NCBI RefSeq assembly: GCF_014269025.2 | Contig: NZ_CP077094.1 | Location: forward strand, 1,612,001-1,676,000 | From: Pseudomonas promysalinigenes | Lineage (GTDB): Bacteria > Pseudomonadota > Gammaproteobacteria > Pseudomonadales > Pseudomonadaceae | Reading direction: 5' to 3' | DNA length: 64,000 bases | Part shown: one piece after another, positions 29,580-42,637 of the stretch | Layout of the letters: each line of letters opens with the position of its first letter | Numbering within the stretch: the first letter of the stretch is position 1 | The notes under the pieces: model-generated | Databases searched by the model: none | Seen by the model: only the letters and a program-made list of their open reading frames with translations | Told to the model about the DNA's origin: nothing | Made by a program: the position numbers and the translations under genes

Positions 29580-30383
29580 ATGTTTCTCAGTGAGTTGTAC
29601 AGGTACCCGGTGAAGTCTGGGCAGGCGCAATGCTTGCAGGGCTCGCCGGTAGGGCTGCTCGGGTTGCAAGGCGATCGACGCTGGATGGTGGTCGAGCAGG
29701 AGAATGGACGCTTTCTCACCCAGCGCGCCTGGCCGCAGTTGGGGCAATTGAAAGCTCGCGAAAGCGACAGCGGCGAGTTGCTGCTGGAAGTGCCGGGGCA
29801 GGGTTCTATACGGGTGGCGGTGCCTGACGCGGATGAGGCGTTACGTGGTGTGACCGTATGGCGTGACACCCTGCGCGTTCCCGACGCCGGGGATGAGGTG
29901 GCCGGCTGGTTGTCGCAATGGCTTGGTAAAGCGGTGCGCCTGGTTCATTGCCCTGAGCAGCGAGCACGCTACCTGCCCAGCGGCTATGGCCTGAACAGCG
30001 ACCGCGCGGCGTTCCCTGATGGCTTCCCCTTACTGCTGATCGGCCAGAGTTCGCTGGATGAGCTGAACCACCGAATCGGTCGCCCCATGGAGATGCTGCG
30101 GTTTCGGCCGAATCTGGTGGTGAAGGGCGCGCAGCCGTTCGCCGAAGACGGCTGGAAGCGGATTCGCATCGGCGCCTTGGTGTTTCGCGTACTCAAGCCA
30201 AGTGTGCGCTGCATCTTCACCACCCTGGACCCCGCCACCGGCGAGCGCAGCCTGGACCGCGAGCCATTGACCACCCTCAAGACATTCCGCGAGCGCGATG
30301 GGGATATTCTGTTCGGGCAAAACCTGGCCGCCGATGGCGCAGGTTGGCTTGAGGTGGGCATGCAGGTCGAAGTGCTGGAGTAG
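29580..30383 (+). CDS. MOSC-domain protein, YcbX-like
   Basis: A 267-residue protein with an N-terminal MOSC beta-barrel (LSELYRYPVKSGQAQCLQG) and a C-terminal MOSC domain in which the molybdenum cofactor-ligating Cys is in KPSVRCIFTTLDPATGER. YcbX-type proteins reduce N-hydroxylated compounds using molybdenum cofactor, which fits the moaB/moeA genes earlier in the window. Unlike E. coli YcbX, no C-terminal ferredoxin domain is present, so a separate electron donor is needed. Start: ATG 29580 (MFLSELYR) has GAGG and is preferred; ATG 29565 is in frame five codons earlier. Confidence 0.87.
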   Translation: MFLSELYRYPVKSGQAQCLQGSPVGLLGLQGDRRWMVVEQENGRFLTQRAWPQLGQLKARESDSGELLLEVPGQGSIRVAVPDADEALRGVTVWRDTLRVPDAGDEVAGWLSQWLGKAVRLVHCPEQRARYLPSGYGLNSDRAAFPDGFPLLLIGQSSLDELNHRIGRPMEMLRFRPNLVVKGAQPFAEDGWKRIRIGALVFRVLKPSVRCIFTTLDPATGERSLDREPLTTLKTFRERDGDILFGQNLAADGAGWLEVGMQVEVLE

Positions 30384-30424
30384 TAATCCAGGCAGGCCTC
30401 CTCGCGGCTATGCCACAGGTGCCA

Positions 30425-30444
30425 CACGGGCCGTATGGCCCGTG
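30425..30444. terminator. Hairpin between convergent MOSC and slt genes
   Basis: CACGGGCC-GTAT-GGCCCGTG, a perfect 8-bp stem with a 4-nt loop. No strong T-run follows; a candidate shared transcription end. Confidence 0.5.
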
Positions 30445-30448
30445 GTTG

Positions 30449-30476
30449 CTGTAACAGCGAGCTTACCTGCGAAGCC
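30449..30476. repeat. Degenerate REP-like element
   Basis: CTGTAACAGCGAGCTTACCT and the following GCGAAGCC keep the order of the P. putida REP unit (CTGTAG.AGCGGGTTTACCC, GCGAAGAG) with several substitutions that weaken its stem. Compare the intact copy at 34651-34680. Confidence 0.45.
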
Positions 30477-30498
30477 TTCGGCGCTTGTTCAGCGCATG

Positions 30499-32427
30499 TC
30501 ACATGTCATCAAAGTAGCGCTCATGCCAGTCCACCAGGGGCTGGGGCACATTCAGCTTCTGCCCATAGATCACCGAATAGGACAGCACGTTTTGTACGTA
30601 CTGGCGTGTTTCGTCGAACGGGATCGACTCGACCCATACGTCGAAGCTCAGATGCTTGGCGCCTTTGAGCCATTGCCTGACACGGCCGGGGCCGGCGTTG
30701 TAGGCGGCGGAGGCCAGCACTCGGTTGCCATTGAACTGCCCGTGCACTTGGCTCAGGTAGGCAGCGCCGACCTGAATGTTCTTCTCCGGGTTGAACATCT
30801 GCTGCGGTGAAGCCAGCGGGATGCTGAACTTGCGTGCCGTTTCTTTGGCGGTGGCCGGCATTACCTGCATCAAGCCGCTGGCACCGACGCTTGAGCGGGC
30901 GTCCTCCATGAACGCGCTCTCCTGGCGGGTGATGGCGAACACCCAGCTGGAGTGCAGGCCACGGACCTTGGCTTCGCGGACCAAGGTGTCGCGATAGGCC
31001 ATCGGGAAGCGAATATCCAGATCGTCCCAATACTGCGCCTGGCTGATGGTACGAATGGCGGGGAAGTACCAGCGCATGTCGTAGGCCAGGCGTGCCTGAG
31101 CGACCATTTCATCGCGGCTGAAGTGGCGGCTGGCATGGTACCACTCGCGGCGGCCTTCGACGATCTGGCCACGGGCGTGAAACTCCATGGCACGGCGAAT
31201 GCCTGGCGCATTGCGTACTTTGTTCATCAGCTGCGGGCTCAGCACCAAGGGCCGGTTGTTCAACTGATACGGAGTTTTTGCCCGATCCGCCGCCAGGAAC
31301 CCGTAGAAGTCGCGCTCACGGGCAACGTTCTTATACAGCAGTGGGATCTGTGGGTTGCTCGGCTGGGCTAGCTCCAAACTGCGAGCTTGCCAGTACTTCC
31401 AGCGGCTGCTGGCGGCCAGGTCCTGCGGCAGACGCTTGGTGAGTTCGTAGGCGTCTTCCCAGCGGCCCAGGCGCAGCAGCAGGCGTAAACGCCATTCACT
31501 GACCGTGTTGTCGCGCAGCTCGGGGTCGTAGCGGGTCATCAGGTCCAAAGCGCGAGGGTCGTAACGGCGGGCAAGGGTCAGGCCTATTTCGCGGGCGATG
31601 GCGACCTTCTCGTCACGGGAGAAATGCATGCGCTGGGCATAGTCGTCGAGCATGCTCATGGCACGATCCGGGTCTTGCCGGGCCAAGCGACGCAGGCCAA
31701 GGCTGACCACATCCGCCATGGCTTCGTTGGCCGGGGTGAAACGCGAGGGTTGGTTCAGCAGTTCAGGTTTTTGCGCCACATCGATCAGCAAACGGCCTTG
31801 CGCTGCCAGTGTGGTCAGGCCCTGTACCAGGCTGTTGGCCAGCGCATAGTTACGTGCCTGTGCTGCAAGCTTCGCGCGGTTCCAGCGTTTGGCTTCGGTG
31901 AGCTGACCTTCTGCTGCCCACATGCCGAACAAAGTATCGCAGGCCGCTGGTTGCGACTTGCCCACATTCCACAGTTTTTCGGCGCTGGCAAAACCCTCGG
32001 CACGCTGCCCGTGGCTCAACTGATATTGCCCGTTGAGGCAGTCGAGTTCGGTGAAGTTGAGCTTGGGGTCATAATACTTGGCAAAGGTATTCCACTCGCC
32101 ACGTTCGGCGAGCCACCGCAACCAGCGCAGTTTCATCCAGTTTGCCTGGGGCAGGTCACCGTGCTGGGCCAGGAAACCCTCGATTTCCTCGTTGCTGGCG
32201 GTCTTCAGGCGTGCGGTCAGTTCGTCATAGGCAAGGTAAGGCGTCAGTGGATAGTCGCTCAATGCCTGGCTGTAGCGCAGGTAAGGGCCCTTGTCGCCCT
32301 TGGCCAGCGCACGCTTGGCTTCGTCGTAGTACTGACGTTGCAGGGAAAGGTCGGTGGCCTGTGCCGCGCTGGCAGTGGCGGCGGTGAGTAGCAGGCAGGA
32401 AGCAATCTGAAACAGGCGGCTGCGCAT
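30499..32427 (-). CDS. slt: Soluble lytic murein transglycosylase Slt
   Basis: A 642-residue periplasmic lytic transglycosylase of the Slt70 type. A signal peptide ends near ASAAQA; a long superhelical alpha region follows to about 450; the catalytic domain at about 480-620 has the active-site Glu in ITRQESAFME, then GASGLMQVMPATAKE and NPEKNIQVGAAYL. It cleaves peptidoglycan to anhydromuropeptides, the substrates later processed by NagZ (also in this window). ATG 32427 gives the usual signal peptide; the frame allows ATG 32451. Confidence 0.94.
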   Translation of the reverse strand: MRSRLFQIASCLLLTAATASAAQATDLSLQRQYYDEAKRALAKGDKGPYLRYSQALSDYPLTPYLAYDELTARLKTASNEEIEGFLAQHGDLPQANWMKLRWLRWLAERGEWNTFAKYYDPKLNFTELDCLNGQYQLSHGQRAEGFASAEKLWNVGKSQPAACDTLFGMWAAEGQLTEAKRWNRAKLAAQARNYALANSLVQGLTTLAAQGRLLIDVAQKPELLNQPSRFTPANEAMADVVSLGLRRLARQDPDRAMSMLDDYAQRMHFSRDEKVAIAREIGLTLARRYDPRALDLMTRYDPELRDNTVSEWRLRLLLRLGRWEDAYELTKRLPQDLAASSRWKYWQARSLELAQPSNPQIPLLYKNVARERDFYGFLAADRAKTPYQLNNRPLVLSPQLMNKVRNAPGIRRAMEFHARGQIVEGRREWYHASRHFSRDEMVAQARLAYDMRWYFPAIRTISQAQYWDDLDIRFPMAYRDTLVREAKVRGLHSSWVFAITRQESAFMEDARSSVGASGLMQVMPATAKETARKFSIPLASPQQMFNPEKNIQVGAAYLSQVHGQFNGNRVLASAAYNAGPGRVRQWLKGAKHLSFDVWVESIPFDETRQYVQNVLSYSVIYGQKLNVPQPLVDWHERYFDDM

Positions 32428-32647
32428 GATACGTCCGGGCAGTTGAACCATGGGGAAGTGACGGCGATGCCAGCACTGATGAAGTCAATTGCCTTAGCTT
32501 AGCCGTTTGCCGGCGCCGGGTGATAGCGCTGTGCTTGTAACCGGGCATTAACGCCGACCGGGCGTCGCCCAGGCCGCTGCACCGGTCAACTTTATGCTTG
32601 AAGGGGGCAATTCAGGTAGAATGCGCGCCCGCTTTCTGGAGACAAAC

Positions 32648-34576
<1,929 letters not shown>

Positions 34577-34609
34577 GACTGGTATAGCCGTTGGTAGGTA
34601 GATCCGCTT

Positions 34610-34653
34610 CTACAGTAGCTGCGCAGGTCCTGGGACTGGTGCAGCTACTGTAG
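34610..34653. repeat. 13-bp inverted repeat after uup
   Basis: CTACAGTAGCTGC (34610-34622) and GCAGCTACTGTAG (34641-34653) are perfect inverted copies around an 18-nt loop. The right arm runs into the REP element, and the left flank GCTTCTACAG looks like the end of an opposite-facing REP, so this may be a rearranged REP pair. It may also serve as a terminator between the convergent uup and universal stress genes. Confidence 0.8.
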
Positions 34654-34680
34654 GGGCGGGTTTACCCGCGAAGAGGTCGA
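34651..34680 (+). repeat. REP element, P. putida type
   Basis: Contains the hairpin core GCGGGTTTACCCGC (34656-34669) followed by GAAGAGGTCG, close to the 35-bp repetitive extragenic palindrome I know from P. putida. It lies between convergent genes, the usual location. Confidence 0.85.
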
Positions 34681-34691
34681 TGCGCGCTACA

Positions 34692-35132
34692 TCATTCTTT
34701 TTTCAGCAAACGCACCGCCAGCACATCGCACGGTGCGCCGTGGAGCACGTCATTGGCTGTGGAGCCCAGCAGCAGTGCCAAACCATGCCGCCCATGGCTG
34801 CCCACCACGATCAGGTCGCAATTCTGCTCCTTGGCCAATTGATGGATCTCTTGGCGCGGCTGGCCATACGTCAAGTGAGAGTCGCCGCGGTGGATATCGG
34901 GGTATTTGTTGAACAAGCGGTCCATACGCTCCTTGGCCTGGTCGAATTGCTGCTGCTGCAGTTGCGACAGGTCCATGGGCACATCACCACCAAAAGCCAT
35001 GGCCATCGGTTCGACGATATGTACCAGCGAGACCTTGGCATTGGAGGGTGCCGCCAACGCCATGGCACGTTTGATCACCGGGTCGCACTCTTCGGTAAGG
35101 TCGACGGCGACCAGAAGATGTTCGTAGGACAT
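34692..35132 (-). CDS. Universal stress protein, UspA family
   Basis: A 146-residue single-domain UspA protein. It begins MSYEHLLVAVDLTEE and has the ATP-binding-type loop near the C-terminus (LIVVGSHGRHGLALLLGSTA), suggesting a nucleotide-binding member. Expected in the cytoplasm under growth arrest or stress. AGGAG lies 8 nt before ATG 35132. Single-gene unit, divergent from the next gene. Confidence 0.92.
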   Translation of the reverse strand: MSYEHLLVAVDLTEECDPVIKRAMALAAPSNAKVSLVHIVEPMAMAFGGDVPMDLSQLQQQQFDQAKERMDRLFNKYPDIHRGDSHLTYGQPRQEIHQLAKEQNCDLIVVGSHGRHGLALLLGSTANDVLHGAPCDVLAVRLLKKE

Positions 35133-35242
35133 GAGCTGCACTCCTGACAATCGCGATAGTAGGAAGTATGGTCGCTTTCCTGCAGGTCATCCGTGAAACT
35201 GAGTAACCCGCTCATTTGCAACGCTTTATGGAAACTACTGAT

Positions 35243-35680
35243 ATGACGGTATGGCTGGTGGTGTCAATCCTTGCGCTGATTCTGAGTCCGCTTTCCTGGT
35301 TGCGGTTGTCGCGCAAACAAGGGCAGCAGATGACCCTGCGCCTGGCCGCGCGGCGCATGGGCCTGGCCATGCAGCTGGCACCGACACAGTGGCCCCATTG
35401 GCTTGAGAAAGAGCCCCCCAGCCCTTGTCCGCAGTACCACCGTGCCCGCCGTAGGGGGCACGAAGACTGCTGGAGTTACTGGCAGGTCAGCCCCGGTATC
35501 TGGTGGAATCAATGGAAAGAAGTCTGTGAAGACCCACGGCTGGCCGCGGTTTTCGCGCGCTTGCCGGCAACGGTCTACAAAGTGGAGGCCGATAAACGCA
35601 TGATCGCCCTGTACTGGAGCGAGCGTGGTGATGAATCTGTATTGCAGGATATTGCCCACGCCTTCGACGCCCTGGCCTGA
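35243..35680 (+). CDS. Conserved membrane-anchored hypothetical protein
   Basis: A 145-residue protein with one N-terminal membrane helix (WLVVSILALILSPLSWL) followed by a basic juxtamembrane stretch and a soluble domain rich in Trp (DCWSYWQVSPGIWWNQW). I recognise no family. The soluble part should face the cytoplasm by the positive-inside rule, given the basic residues after the helix. Start is uncertain: ATG 35243 gives the most natural N-terminus, ATG 35228 is in frame, and neither has a strong ribosome site. A strong terminator follows directly. Confidence 0.75.
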   Translation: MTVWLVVSILALILSPLSWLRLSRKQGQQMTLRLAARRMGLAMQLAPTQWPHWLEKEPPSPCPQYHRARRRGHEDCWSYWQVSPGIWWNQWKEVCEDPRLAAVFARLPATVYKVEADKRMIALYWSERGDESVLQDIAHAFDALA

Positions 35681-35688
35681 CACCCATA

Positions 35689-35736
35689 ACGACAAAGCGG
35701 CAACCCGGTAGCTACCAGGTTGCCGCTTTGTCGTTT
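35689..35736 (+). terminator. Long perfect terminator hairpin
   Basis: A 17-bp perfect stem, ACGACAAAGCGGCAACC (35689-35705) with its complement at 35718-35734, capped by GGTAGCTACC, which can extend the stem after one mismatch, then TTT. It starts 8 bp after the stop codon of the hypothetical gene. Confidence 0.9.
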
Positions 35737-35949
35737 CTGCAGTGCAGAAAAGGCCAGGCAGGCCGGGAATTTCAACGATGCATAGGCAGTGTAGTCATTT
35801 CCTGCCGGCGTGCACGGGAAAGTTGCAGCACTCGGCACCGCGTTTGGGTCAATCGTCGCCATGAATGGTCTGCGATCACTGTCATCATGCTTATGCCCTG
35901 GCGCTGCACAATGGCTGGAAAGTCGGGTTGATCGGCTTTTCGTGAGCAT

Positions 35950-35978
35950 TTGACAACGCTCGACATTTCGGAGAATGT
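35950..35978 (+). promoter_or_regulatory. Candidate fadBA promoter
   Basis: A perfect -35 TTGACA (35950-35955), 17-nt spacer and a poor -10 GAATGT (35973-35978), immediately upstream of the PsrA-type boxes. About 170 bp before fadB. The weak -10 lowers confidence. The remaining 214 bp between the preceding terminator and this site show nothing I can name. Confidence 0.45.
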
Positions 35979-35992
35979 AGGCGCACCCAAAT

Positions 35993-36019
35993 CAAACGGG
36001 CGTATGAAATGAGCGTTTG
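35993..36019. promoter_or_regulatory. Tandem PsrA-type boxes upstream of fadBA
   Basis: CAAAC-GGGC-GTATG (35993-36006) and GAAAT-GAGC-GTTTG (36006-36019) each match the PsrA consensus (G/C)AAAC-N4-GTTT(G/C) with one mismatch and share base 36006. The same overlapping arrangement occurs before psrA at 44741-44767. They fall just after the candidate promoter, a position fit for repression relieved by long-chain fatty acids. Confidence 0.7.
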
Positions 36020-36148
36020 TATGTCACGCCGCTCATACGAATCCCGACTATCGCGCCGACGGGTGTGTGCCTGGGCGAGGGCGGCAACGCCGGCTTCTCT
36101 CAGCGATCGGTGTGTACAGTTCAGCTTCCATATCGTGGAGATCAGTTG

Positions 36149-38296
36149 ATGATTTACGAAGGTAAAGCCATCACGGTTAAGGCTCTTGAAAGCGGCATCG
36201 TCGAATTGAAATTCGACCTCAAGGGTGAGTCCGTCAACAAGTTCAATCGCCTGACCCTGGACGAATTGCGCCAGGCTGTCGATGCCATCAAGGCCGACGC
36301 CTCGGTGACAGGTGTGATCGTCAGCAGCGGTAAGGACGTGTTCATCGTCGGCGCCGATATCACCGAATTCGTCGACAACTTCAAGCTGCCCGAGGCCGAA
36401 CTGGTTGCCGGCAACCTGGAAGCCAATCGCATCTTCAACGCCTTCGAAGACCTCGAGGTGCCCACTGTGGCGGCCATCAACGGTATCGCCCTGGGCGGCG
36501 GCCTGGAGATGTGCCTGGCGGCCGACTACCGAGTGATGTCCACCACTGCCAAGATTGGCCTGCCTGAAGTCAAGTTGGGCATTTACCCAGGCTTTGGCGG
36601 CACCGTGCGCCTGCCGCGCCTGATCGGTTCCGACAATGCCATCGAGTGGATCGCCGCTGGTAAGGAAAACCGTGCCGAAGACGCCCTGAAAGTTGGCGCG
36701 GTAGATGCAGTCGTCGCACCTGAACTGTTGCAGGCCGGCGCCCTGGACCTGATCAAGCGCGCCATCAGTGGCGAGCTGGACTACAAAGCCAAGCGCCAAC
36801 CCAAGCTGGAAAAACTCAAGCTCAACGCCATCGAGCAGATGATGGCCTTCGAAACCGCCAAGGGCTTCGTCGCCGGCCAGGCAGGCCCGAACTACCCGGC
36901 ACCGGTCGAGGCGATCAAGAGCATTCAAAAAGCTGCCAACTACGGCCGCGACAAGGCGCTGGAAGTCGAAGCCGCGGGCTTCGCCAAGCTGGCCAAGACT
37001 TCGGTCGCCGAAAGCCTCATCGGTCTGTTCCTCAACGATCAAGAGCTCAAGCGCAAGGCTAAAGCCCACGACGAAATCGCCCGTGATGTGAAGCAGGCGG
37101 CGGTACTGGGCGCTGGCATCATGGGCGGTGGCATCGCCTACCAGTCGGCGGTCAAAGGCACGCCGATCTTGATGAAGGACATCCGCGAGGAGGCCATCCA
37201 GCTGGGCCTTAACGAGGCATCCAAGCTGCTCGGCAATCGCGTCGAGAAAGGCCGCCTGACGCCGGCCAAGATGGCCGAGGCGCTCAATGCCATTCGCCCG
37301 ACCCTGTCGTACGGTGATTTCGCCAACGTCGACATCGTCGTCGAGGCCGTGGTCGAGAACCCTAAAGTCAAACAGGCCGTGCTGGCCGAAGTGGAAGGCC
37401 AGGTCAAGGAAGATGCGATCCTCGCCTCCAATACTTCGACCATTTCCATCAACCTGCTGGCCAAGGCGCTCAAACGTCCAGAAAACTTCGTTGGCATGCA
37501 CTTCTTCAACCCCGTGCACATGATGCCGCTGGTCGAAGTGATTCGTGGCGAGAAGTCCAGTGAAGTGGCGGTTGCCACCACTGTGGCCTATGCCAAGAAG
37601 ATGGGCAAGAACCCGATCGTGGTCAACGACTGCCCGGGCTTTTTGGTCAACCGAGTGCTGTTCCCGTACTTCGGCGGCTTCGCCAAACTGGTCAGCGCGG
37701 GCGTCGACTTCGTGCGCATCGATAAGGTCATGGAAAAGTTCGGCTGGCCGATGGGCCCGGCCTATCTGATGGACGTAGTCGGTATCGACACCGGCCACCA
37801 CGGCCGTGACGTCATGGCCGAAGGTTTCCCAGACCGCATGAAGGACGAGCGCCGCTCGGCTGTCGATGCCCTCTACGAAGCCAACCGTCTTGGCCAGAAG
37901 AACGGCAAAGGCTTCTACGCCTACGAAACTGACAAGCGTGGCAAGCCTAAAAAAGTCGTCGATGCCAGCGTGCAGGAGGTACTCGCACCAATCGTCTTCG
38001 AACAGCGTGAAGTGAGCGACGAAGACATCATCAACTGGATGATGGTGCCGCTGTGCCTGGAAACCGTGCGCTGCCTGGAAGACGGTATTGTCGAAACCGC
38101 AGCCGAAGCCGACATGGGCTTGGTCTACGGGATTGGCTTCCCTCCGTTCCGGGGTGGTGCGCTGCGCTACATCGACTCGATCGGTGTGGCTGAATTCGTT
38201 GCCCTGGCCGACCAGTACGCCGACCTGGGGCCGCTGTACCACCCGACCGCGAAGCTGCGTGAAATGGCCAAGACCGGCCAGCGCTTCTTCAACTGA
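36149..38296 (+). CDS. fadB: Fatty acid oxidation complex subunit alpha FadB
   Basis: A 715-residue multifunctional beta-oxidation enzyme. The N-terminal crotonase domain (enoyl-CoA hydratase/isomerase) shows [14 protein letters not shown] and [18 protein letters not shown]; the NAD-binding 3-hydroxyacyl-CoA dehydrogenase domain starts near 315 with [16 protein letters not shown] and has the catalytic His in [16 protein letters not shown]. It forms an alpha2beta2 complex with FadA, encoded 31 bp downstream. GGAG precedes ATG 36149. PsrA-type boxes upstream suggest fatty-acid-responsive control. Confidence 0.97.
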   Translation: MIYEGKAITVKALESGIVELKFDLKGESVNKFNRLTLDELRQAVDAIKADASVTGVIVSSGKDVFIVGADITEFVDNFKLPEAELVAGNLEANRIFNAFEDLEVPTVAAINGIALGGGLEMCLAADYRVMSTTAKIGLPEVKLGIYPGFGGTVRLPRLIGSDNAIEWIAAGKENRAEDALKVGAVDAVVAPELLQAGALDLIKRAISGELDYKAKRQPKLEKLKLNAIEQMMAFETAKGFVAGQAGPNYPAPVEAIKSIQKAANYGRDKALEVEAAGFAKLAKTSVAESLIGLFLNDQELKRKAKAHDEIARDVKQAAVLGAGIMGGGIAYQSAVKGTPILMKDIREEAIQLGLNEASKLLGNRVEKGRLTPAKMAEALNAIRPTLSYGDFANVDIVVEAVVENPKVKQAVLAEVEGQVKEDAILASNTSTISINLLAKALKRPENFVGMHFFNPVHMMPLVEVIRGEKSSEVAVATTVAYAKKMGKNPIVVNDCPGFLVNRVLFPYFGGFAKLVSAGVDFVRIDKVMEKFGWPMGPAYLMDVVGIDTGHHGRDVMAEGFPDRMKDERRSAVDALYEANRLGQKNGKGFYAYETDKRGKPKKVVDASVQEVLAPIVFEQREVSDEDIINWMMVPLCLETVRCLEDGIVETAAEADMGLVYGIGFPPFRGGALRYIDSIGVAEFVALADQYADLGPLYHPTAKLREMAKTGQRFFN

Positions 38297-38312
38297 GTGG
38301 TTAACGAGCTAG

Positions 38313-39503
<1,191 letters not shown>

Positions 39504-39522
39504 TCGCGTAGCTGGACAGCAG

Positions 39523-39547
39523 CCGGGGCCTTGTGCCCCGGTTTTTT
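39523..39547 (+). terminator. Rho-independent terminator of fadBA
   Basis: CCGGGGC (39523-39529), loop CTTGT, GCCCCGG (39535-39541), then six T. Classical structure 20 bp after the fadA stop. Confidence 0.93.
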
Positions 39548-39583
39548 GTTTTTCACAGAATTGGTTTCAAGAGGAAGGGCGGC

Positions 39584-39835
39584 ATGCAGATCCAGCCAGG
39601 CGTATACCGGCATTACAAAGGGCCTGAGTACCGTGTCTTCAGTGTTGCACGGCACTCCGAAAACGAAGAGTGGATGGTCTTCTACCAATGCCTGTATGGT
39701 GATTACAGCTTCTGGGTAAGGCCGCTTGCGATGTTTCAGGAGTCCGTCGAGGTTGACGGCGAGCAGGTGCCGCGCTTTGCTTTGGTCAAGGCCGAAGTCG
39801 GGCTGCCAGAGCTGTCTGGCAAGTCGCAAGCGTGA
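39584..39835 (+). CDS. DUF1653 family protein
   Basis: An 83-residue DUF1653 protein: MQIQPGVYRHYKGPEYRVF is the family's typical opening, with RHSENEEWMVFYQ and FWVRPLAMFQE following. A small all-beta domain of unknown function. AGAGGAAG precedes ATG 39584. It sits between the fadBA terminator and the topA promoter. Confidence 0.88.
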   Translation: MQIQPGVYRHYKGPEYRVFSVARHSENEEWMVFYQCLYGDYSFWVRPLAMFQESVEVDGEQVPRFALVKAEVGLPELSGKSQA

Positions 39836-39845
39836 ACGACCGCGC

Positions 39846-39874
39846 TTGACCTCTCCCTGTTGCCACTATATATA
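39846..39874 (+). promoter_or_regulatory. Sigma70 promoter of topA
   Basis: TTGACC (39846-39851), 17-nt spacer, TATATA (39869-39874). The alternating TATATATA (39867-39874) also allows a 15-nt spacing. The topA start is 62 bp downstream. Confidence 0.75.
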
Positions 39875-39935
39875 GCGGTGCCGCGTCCGGCACCTGACGC
39901 GTTTTTCATCTTCAGATTCAGGAATACTCCGATCC

Positions 39936-42548
39936 ATGGGCAAATCGCTGGTCATTGTGGAATCCCCGGCCAAGGCCAAGACCATCAACAAGTACTTGGG
40001 CAACCAGTACGTGGTGAAGTCGAGTATCGGCCATATCCGAGACCTCCCCACCAGCGGTTCGGCCAGCGCAAGCAAAGAGCCGGCCGCCAAGCGTGGCAAG
40101 GCTGCTGCGGGTGAGGCTCCGGCGCTGTCGCCGAAAGAAAAGGCGCGTCGCCAGTTGGTAGCGCGCATGGGTGTCGACCCTGATCACGGCTGGAAGGCCA
40201 AATACGAGATCCTTCCCGGCAAGGAGAAGGTGATCGAAGAGCTCCGCCGCTTGGCCAAGGATGCCGACACCATCTATCTCGCAACCGACTTGGACCGCGA
40301 AGGGGAAGCCATTGCCTGGCACCTGCGCGAAGCCATCGGTGGTGACGACACCCGTTACAAGCGCGTGGTGTTCAACGAAATTACCAAGAAGGCGATTCAG
40401 GATGCGTTCTCGCAGCCTGGCGAGCTGGACATCGATCGTGTCAACGCCCAGCAGGCGCGGCGCTTCCTCGACCGCGTGGTGGGCTACATGGTTTCGCCCC
40501 TGCTGTGGGCGAAGATTGCCCGCGGCCTGTCAGCCGGCCGTGTGCAATCGGTGGCGGTGAAACTGGTGGTGGAGCGTGAGCGCGAGATTCGCGCGTTCGT
40601 CCCCGAAGAGTACTGGGAAGTGCATGCTGATCTGGGTACCGCCAAGAGCGCCAAGGTGCGTTTCGAAGTGGCCCGTGAGAATGGCGAGGCCTTCAAGCCG
40701 CTGAACGAAGCGCAAGCGATGGCCGCGCTGGAAAAACTCAAGGCTTCCAGCTACAGCGTGGTCAAGCGTGAAGACCGCCCCACCAGCAGTAAGCCGTCGG
40801 CTCCGTTCATCACCTCCACCTTGCAGCAGGCCGCGAGCAACCGCCTGGGCTTTGGGGTGAAGAAGACCATGATGATGGCCCAGCGTCTTTACGAAGCGGG
40901 CTACATCACTTACATGCGTACCGACTCGACAAACCTGTCCTCCGATGCCTTGGACATGGCGCGCAGTTACATCGAGCGCGAGTTCGGCAAGCAGTATCTG
41001 CCAGACGCACCCCTGGTGTATGGCAGCAAAGAAGGCGCTCAGGAAGCGCACGAGGCGATTCGCCCTTCCGACGTGAATACTCACCCGTCCAAGCTCAGCG
41101 GCATGGAGCGGGACGCCGAGCGGCTGTATGAGTTGATCTGGCGCCAGTTCCTTGCCTGCCAGATGCCGCCTGCGCAGTACCTGTCCACCAGCGTCACAGT
41201 GGCTGCAGGCGACTTCGAGCTGCGCGCCAAAGGCCGTATCCTCAAGTTCGACGGTTATACCCGTGTGCTGCCACAGCAAAGCAAGCCTGGCGAGGACGAT
41301 GTGCTCCCAGAGATGGCCCAGGGCGAAGTGCTCAAACTCTTGCAACTCGATCCGAGCCAGCACTTCACCAAGCCGCCAGCGCGCTTCACCGAAGCTAGCC
41401 TGGTCAAGGAAATGGAAAAACGTGGGATTGGCCGCCCGTCTACCTATGCCGCGATCATCTCCACTATTCAGGACCGTGGTTACGTCACTCTGCACAATCG
41501 GCGCTTCTATTCCGAGAAGATGGGCGACATCGTGACCGAGCGCCTGTCGGAAAGCTTCTCCAACCTGATGGACTACGGCTTCACGGCCGACATGGAAGAG
41601 AACCTCGACGATGTGGCCCAGGGCGAGCGCGACTGGAAGAACGTACTGGATGAGTTCTACGGTGACTTCAGTAAGAAGCTGCTCAATGCCGAGTCTGCTG
41701 AGCATGGTATGCGTGCCAATCAGCCGACCATGACCAACATTCCGTGCAAGGAATGCGGTCGGCCGATGATGATACGCACCGCCTCTACCGGCGTTTTCCT
41801 TGGCTGTTCTGGTTATAGCCTGCCGCCCAAGGAGCGCTGCAAAGCCACCGTTAACCTGGTGCCCGGTGATGAAATTGCCGCGGACGATGAGGGCGAGTCG
41901 GAATCGCGCGTGCTATTGGGCAAGCACCGTTGCCCGATCTGCTCCACGGCCATGGATGCCTACCTGCTGGATGAGAAGCACAAGCTGCACATCTGCGGTA
42001 ATAACCCAGATTGCCCAGGCTACGAGATCGAAGAGGGCAGCTACCGCATCAAGGGCTACGAGGGGCCGAGCCTGGAATGCGACAAGTGCGGCAGCGAAAT
42101 GCAATTGAAAACTGGCCGCTTTGGCAAGTTCTTCGGGTGCACCAACCCTGCCTGCAAGAACACCCGCAAACTTCTGAAGAACGGTGAGGCTGCGCCGCCG
42201 AAGATGGACAAGGTGGACATGCCAGAGCTCAAGTGCGAGAAGGTCGACGATACCTACGTGCTGCGTGATGGTGCTTCAGGGCTGTTCCTGGCCGCTAGCC
42301 AGTTTCCGAAAAACCGTGAAACCCGTGCGCCGCTGGTGATGGAGATCGTGCCGCACAAGCACGAGATCGATCCTAAGTACCACTTCCTGTGCGACGCGCC
42401 ACAGAAGGACCCAGATGGCCGTCCTGCGGTGATTCGCTACAGCCGCAAGACGAAAGAGCAATACGTGCAATCCGAAGTCGATGGCAAGCCGACAGGCTGG
42501 AAAGCGTTCTACGACGGTGGAGCTTGGAAGGTTGAAGACAAGCGCTGA
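39936..42548 (+). CDS. topA: DNA topoisomerase I
   Basis: An 870-residue type IA topoisomerase relaxing negative supercoils. The TOPRIM domain opens [19 protein letters not shown] and has the acidic triad motif [13 protein letters not shown]; the active-site Tyr is in [16 protein letters not shown]-terminal zinc-ribbon repeats carry [16 protein letters not shown] and CDKCGSEM, though the last segment (about 740-870) is a ribbon-like domain with few Cys. Residues 45-75 hold an Ala/Ser/Lys-rich insertion ([19 protein letters not shown]) typical of pseudomonads. Confidence 0.97.
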   Translation: MGKSLVIVESPAKAKTINKYLGNQYVVKSSIGHIRDLPTSGSASASKEPAAKRGKAAAGEAPALSPKEKARRQLVARMGVDPDHGWKAKYEILPGKEKVIEELRRLAKDADTIYLATDLDREGEAIAWHLREAIGGDDTRYKRVVFNEITKKAIQDAFSQPGELDIDRVNAQQARRFLDRVVGYMVSPLLWAKIARGLSAGRVQSVAVKLVVEREREIRAFVPEEYWEVHADLGTAKSAKVRFEVARENGEAFKPLNEAQAMAALEKLKASSYSVVKREDRPTSSKPSAPFITSTLQQAASNRLGFGVKKTMMMAQRLYEAGYITYMRTDSTNLSSDALDMARSYIEREFGKQYLPDAPLVYGSKEGAQEAHEAIRPSDVNTHPSKLSGMERDAERLYELIWRQFLACQMPPAQYLSTSVTVAAGDFELRAKGRILKFDGYTRVLPQQSKPGEDDVLPEMAQGEVLKLLQLDPSQHFTKPPARFTEASLVKEMEKRGIGRPSTYAAIISTIQDRGYVTLHNRRFYSEKMGDIVTERLSESFSNLMDYGFTADMEENLDDVAQGERDWKNVLDEFYGDFSKKLLNAESAEHGMRANQPTMTNIPCKECGRPMMIRTASTGVFLGCSGYSLPPKERCKATVNLVPGDEIAADDEGESESRVLLGKHRCPICSTAMDAYLLDEKHKLHICGNNPDCPGYEIEEGSYRIKGYEGPSLECDKCGSEMQLKTGRFGKFFGCTNPACKNTRKLLKNGEAAPPKMDKVDMPELKCEKVDDTYVLRDGASGLFLAASQFPKNRETRAPLVMEIVPHKHEIDPKYHFLCDAPQKDPDGRPAVIRYSRKTKEQYVQSEVDGKPTGWKAFYDGGAWKVEDKR

Positions 42549-42563
42549 AATTTCAGTGCGTGA

Positions 42564-42592
42564 ATCAGGGCCGCTTTGCGGCCCTGATCATT
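42564..42592 (+). terminator. Terminator of topA
   Basis: ATCAGGGCCGC-TTT-GCGGCCCTGAT, an 11-bp perfect stem followed by CATTT, 15 bp after the topA stop. Confidence 0.8.
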
Positions 42593-42637
42593 TATGATGC
42601 ATTGACCGGCCTTTTAGCCTTAGGGAGGTCATTCGAA

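Noticed and set aside
35993..36019. Reading CAAAC (35993) and GTTTG (36015) as one widely spaced PsrA site
   Set aside because: The 17-nt gap does not fit PsrA; two overlapping boxes with 4-nt spacers explain the sequence better.
35891..38242. 783-codon open frame on the minus strand
   Set aside because: Antisense to fadB, whose domains and start are unambiguous.
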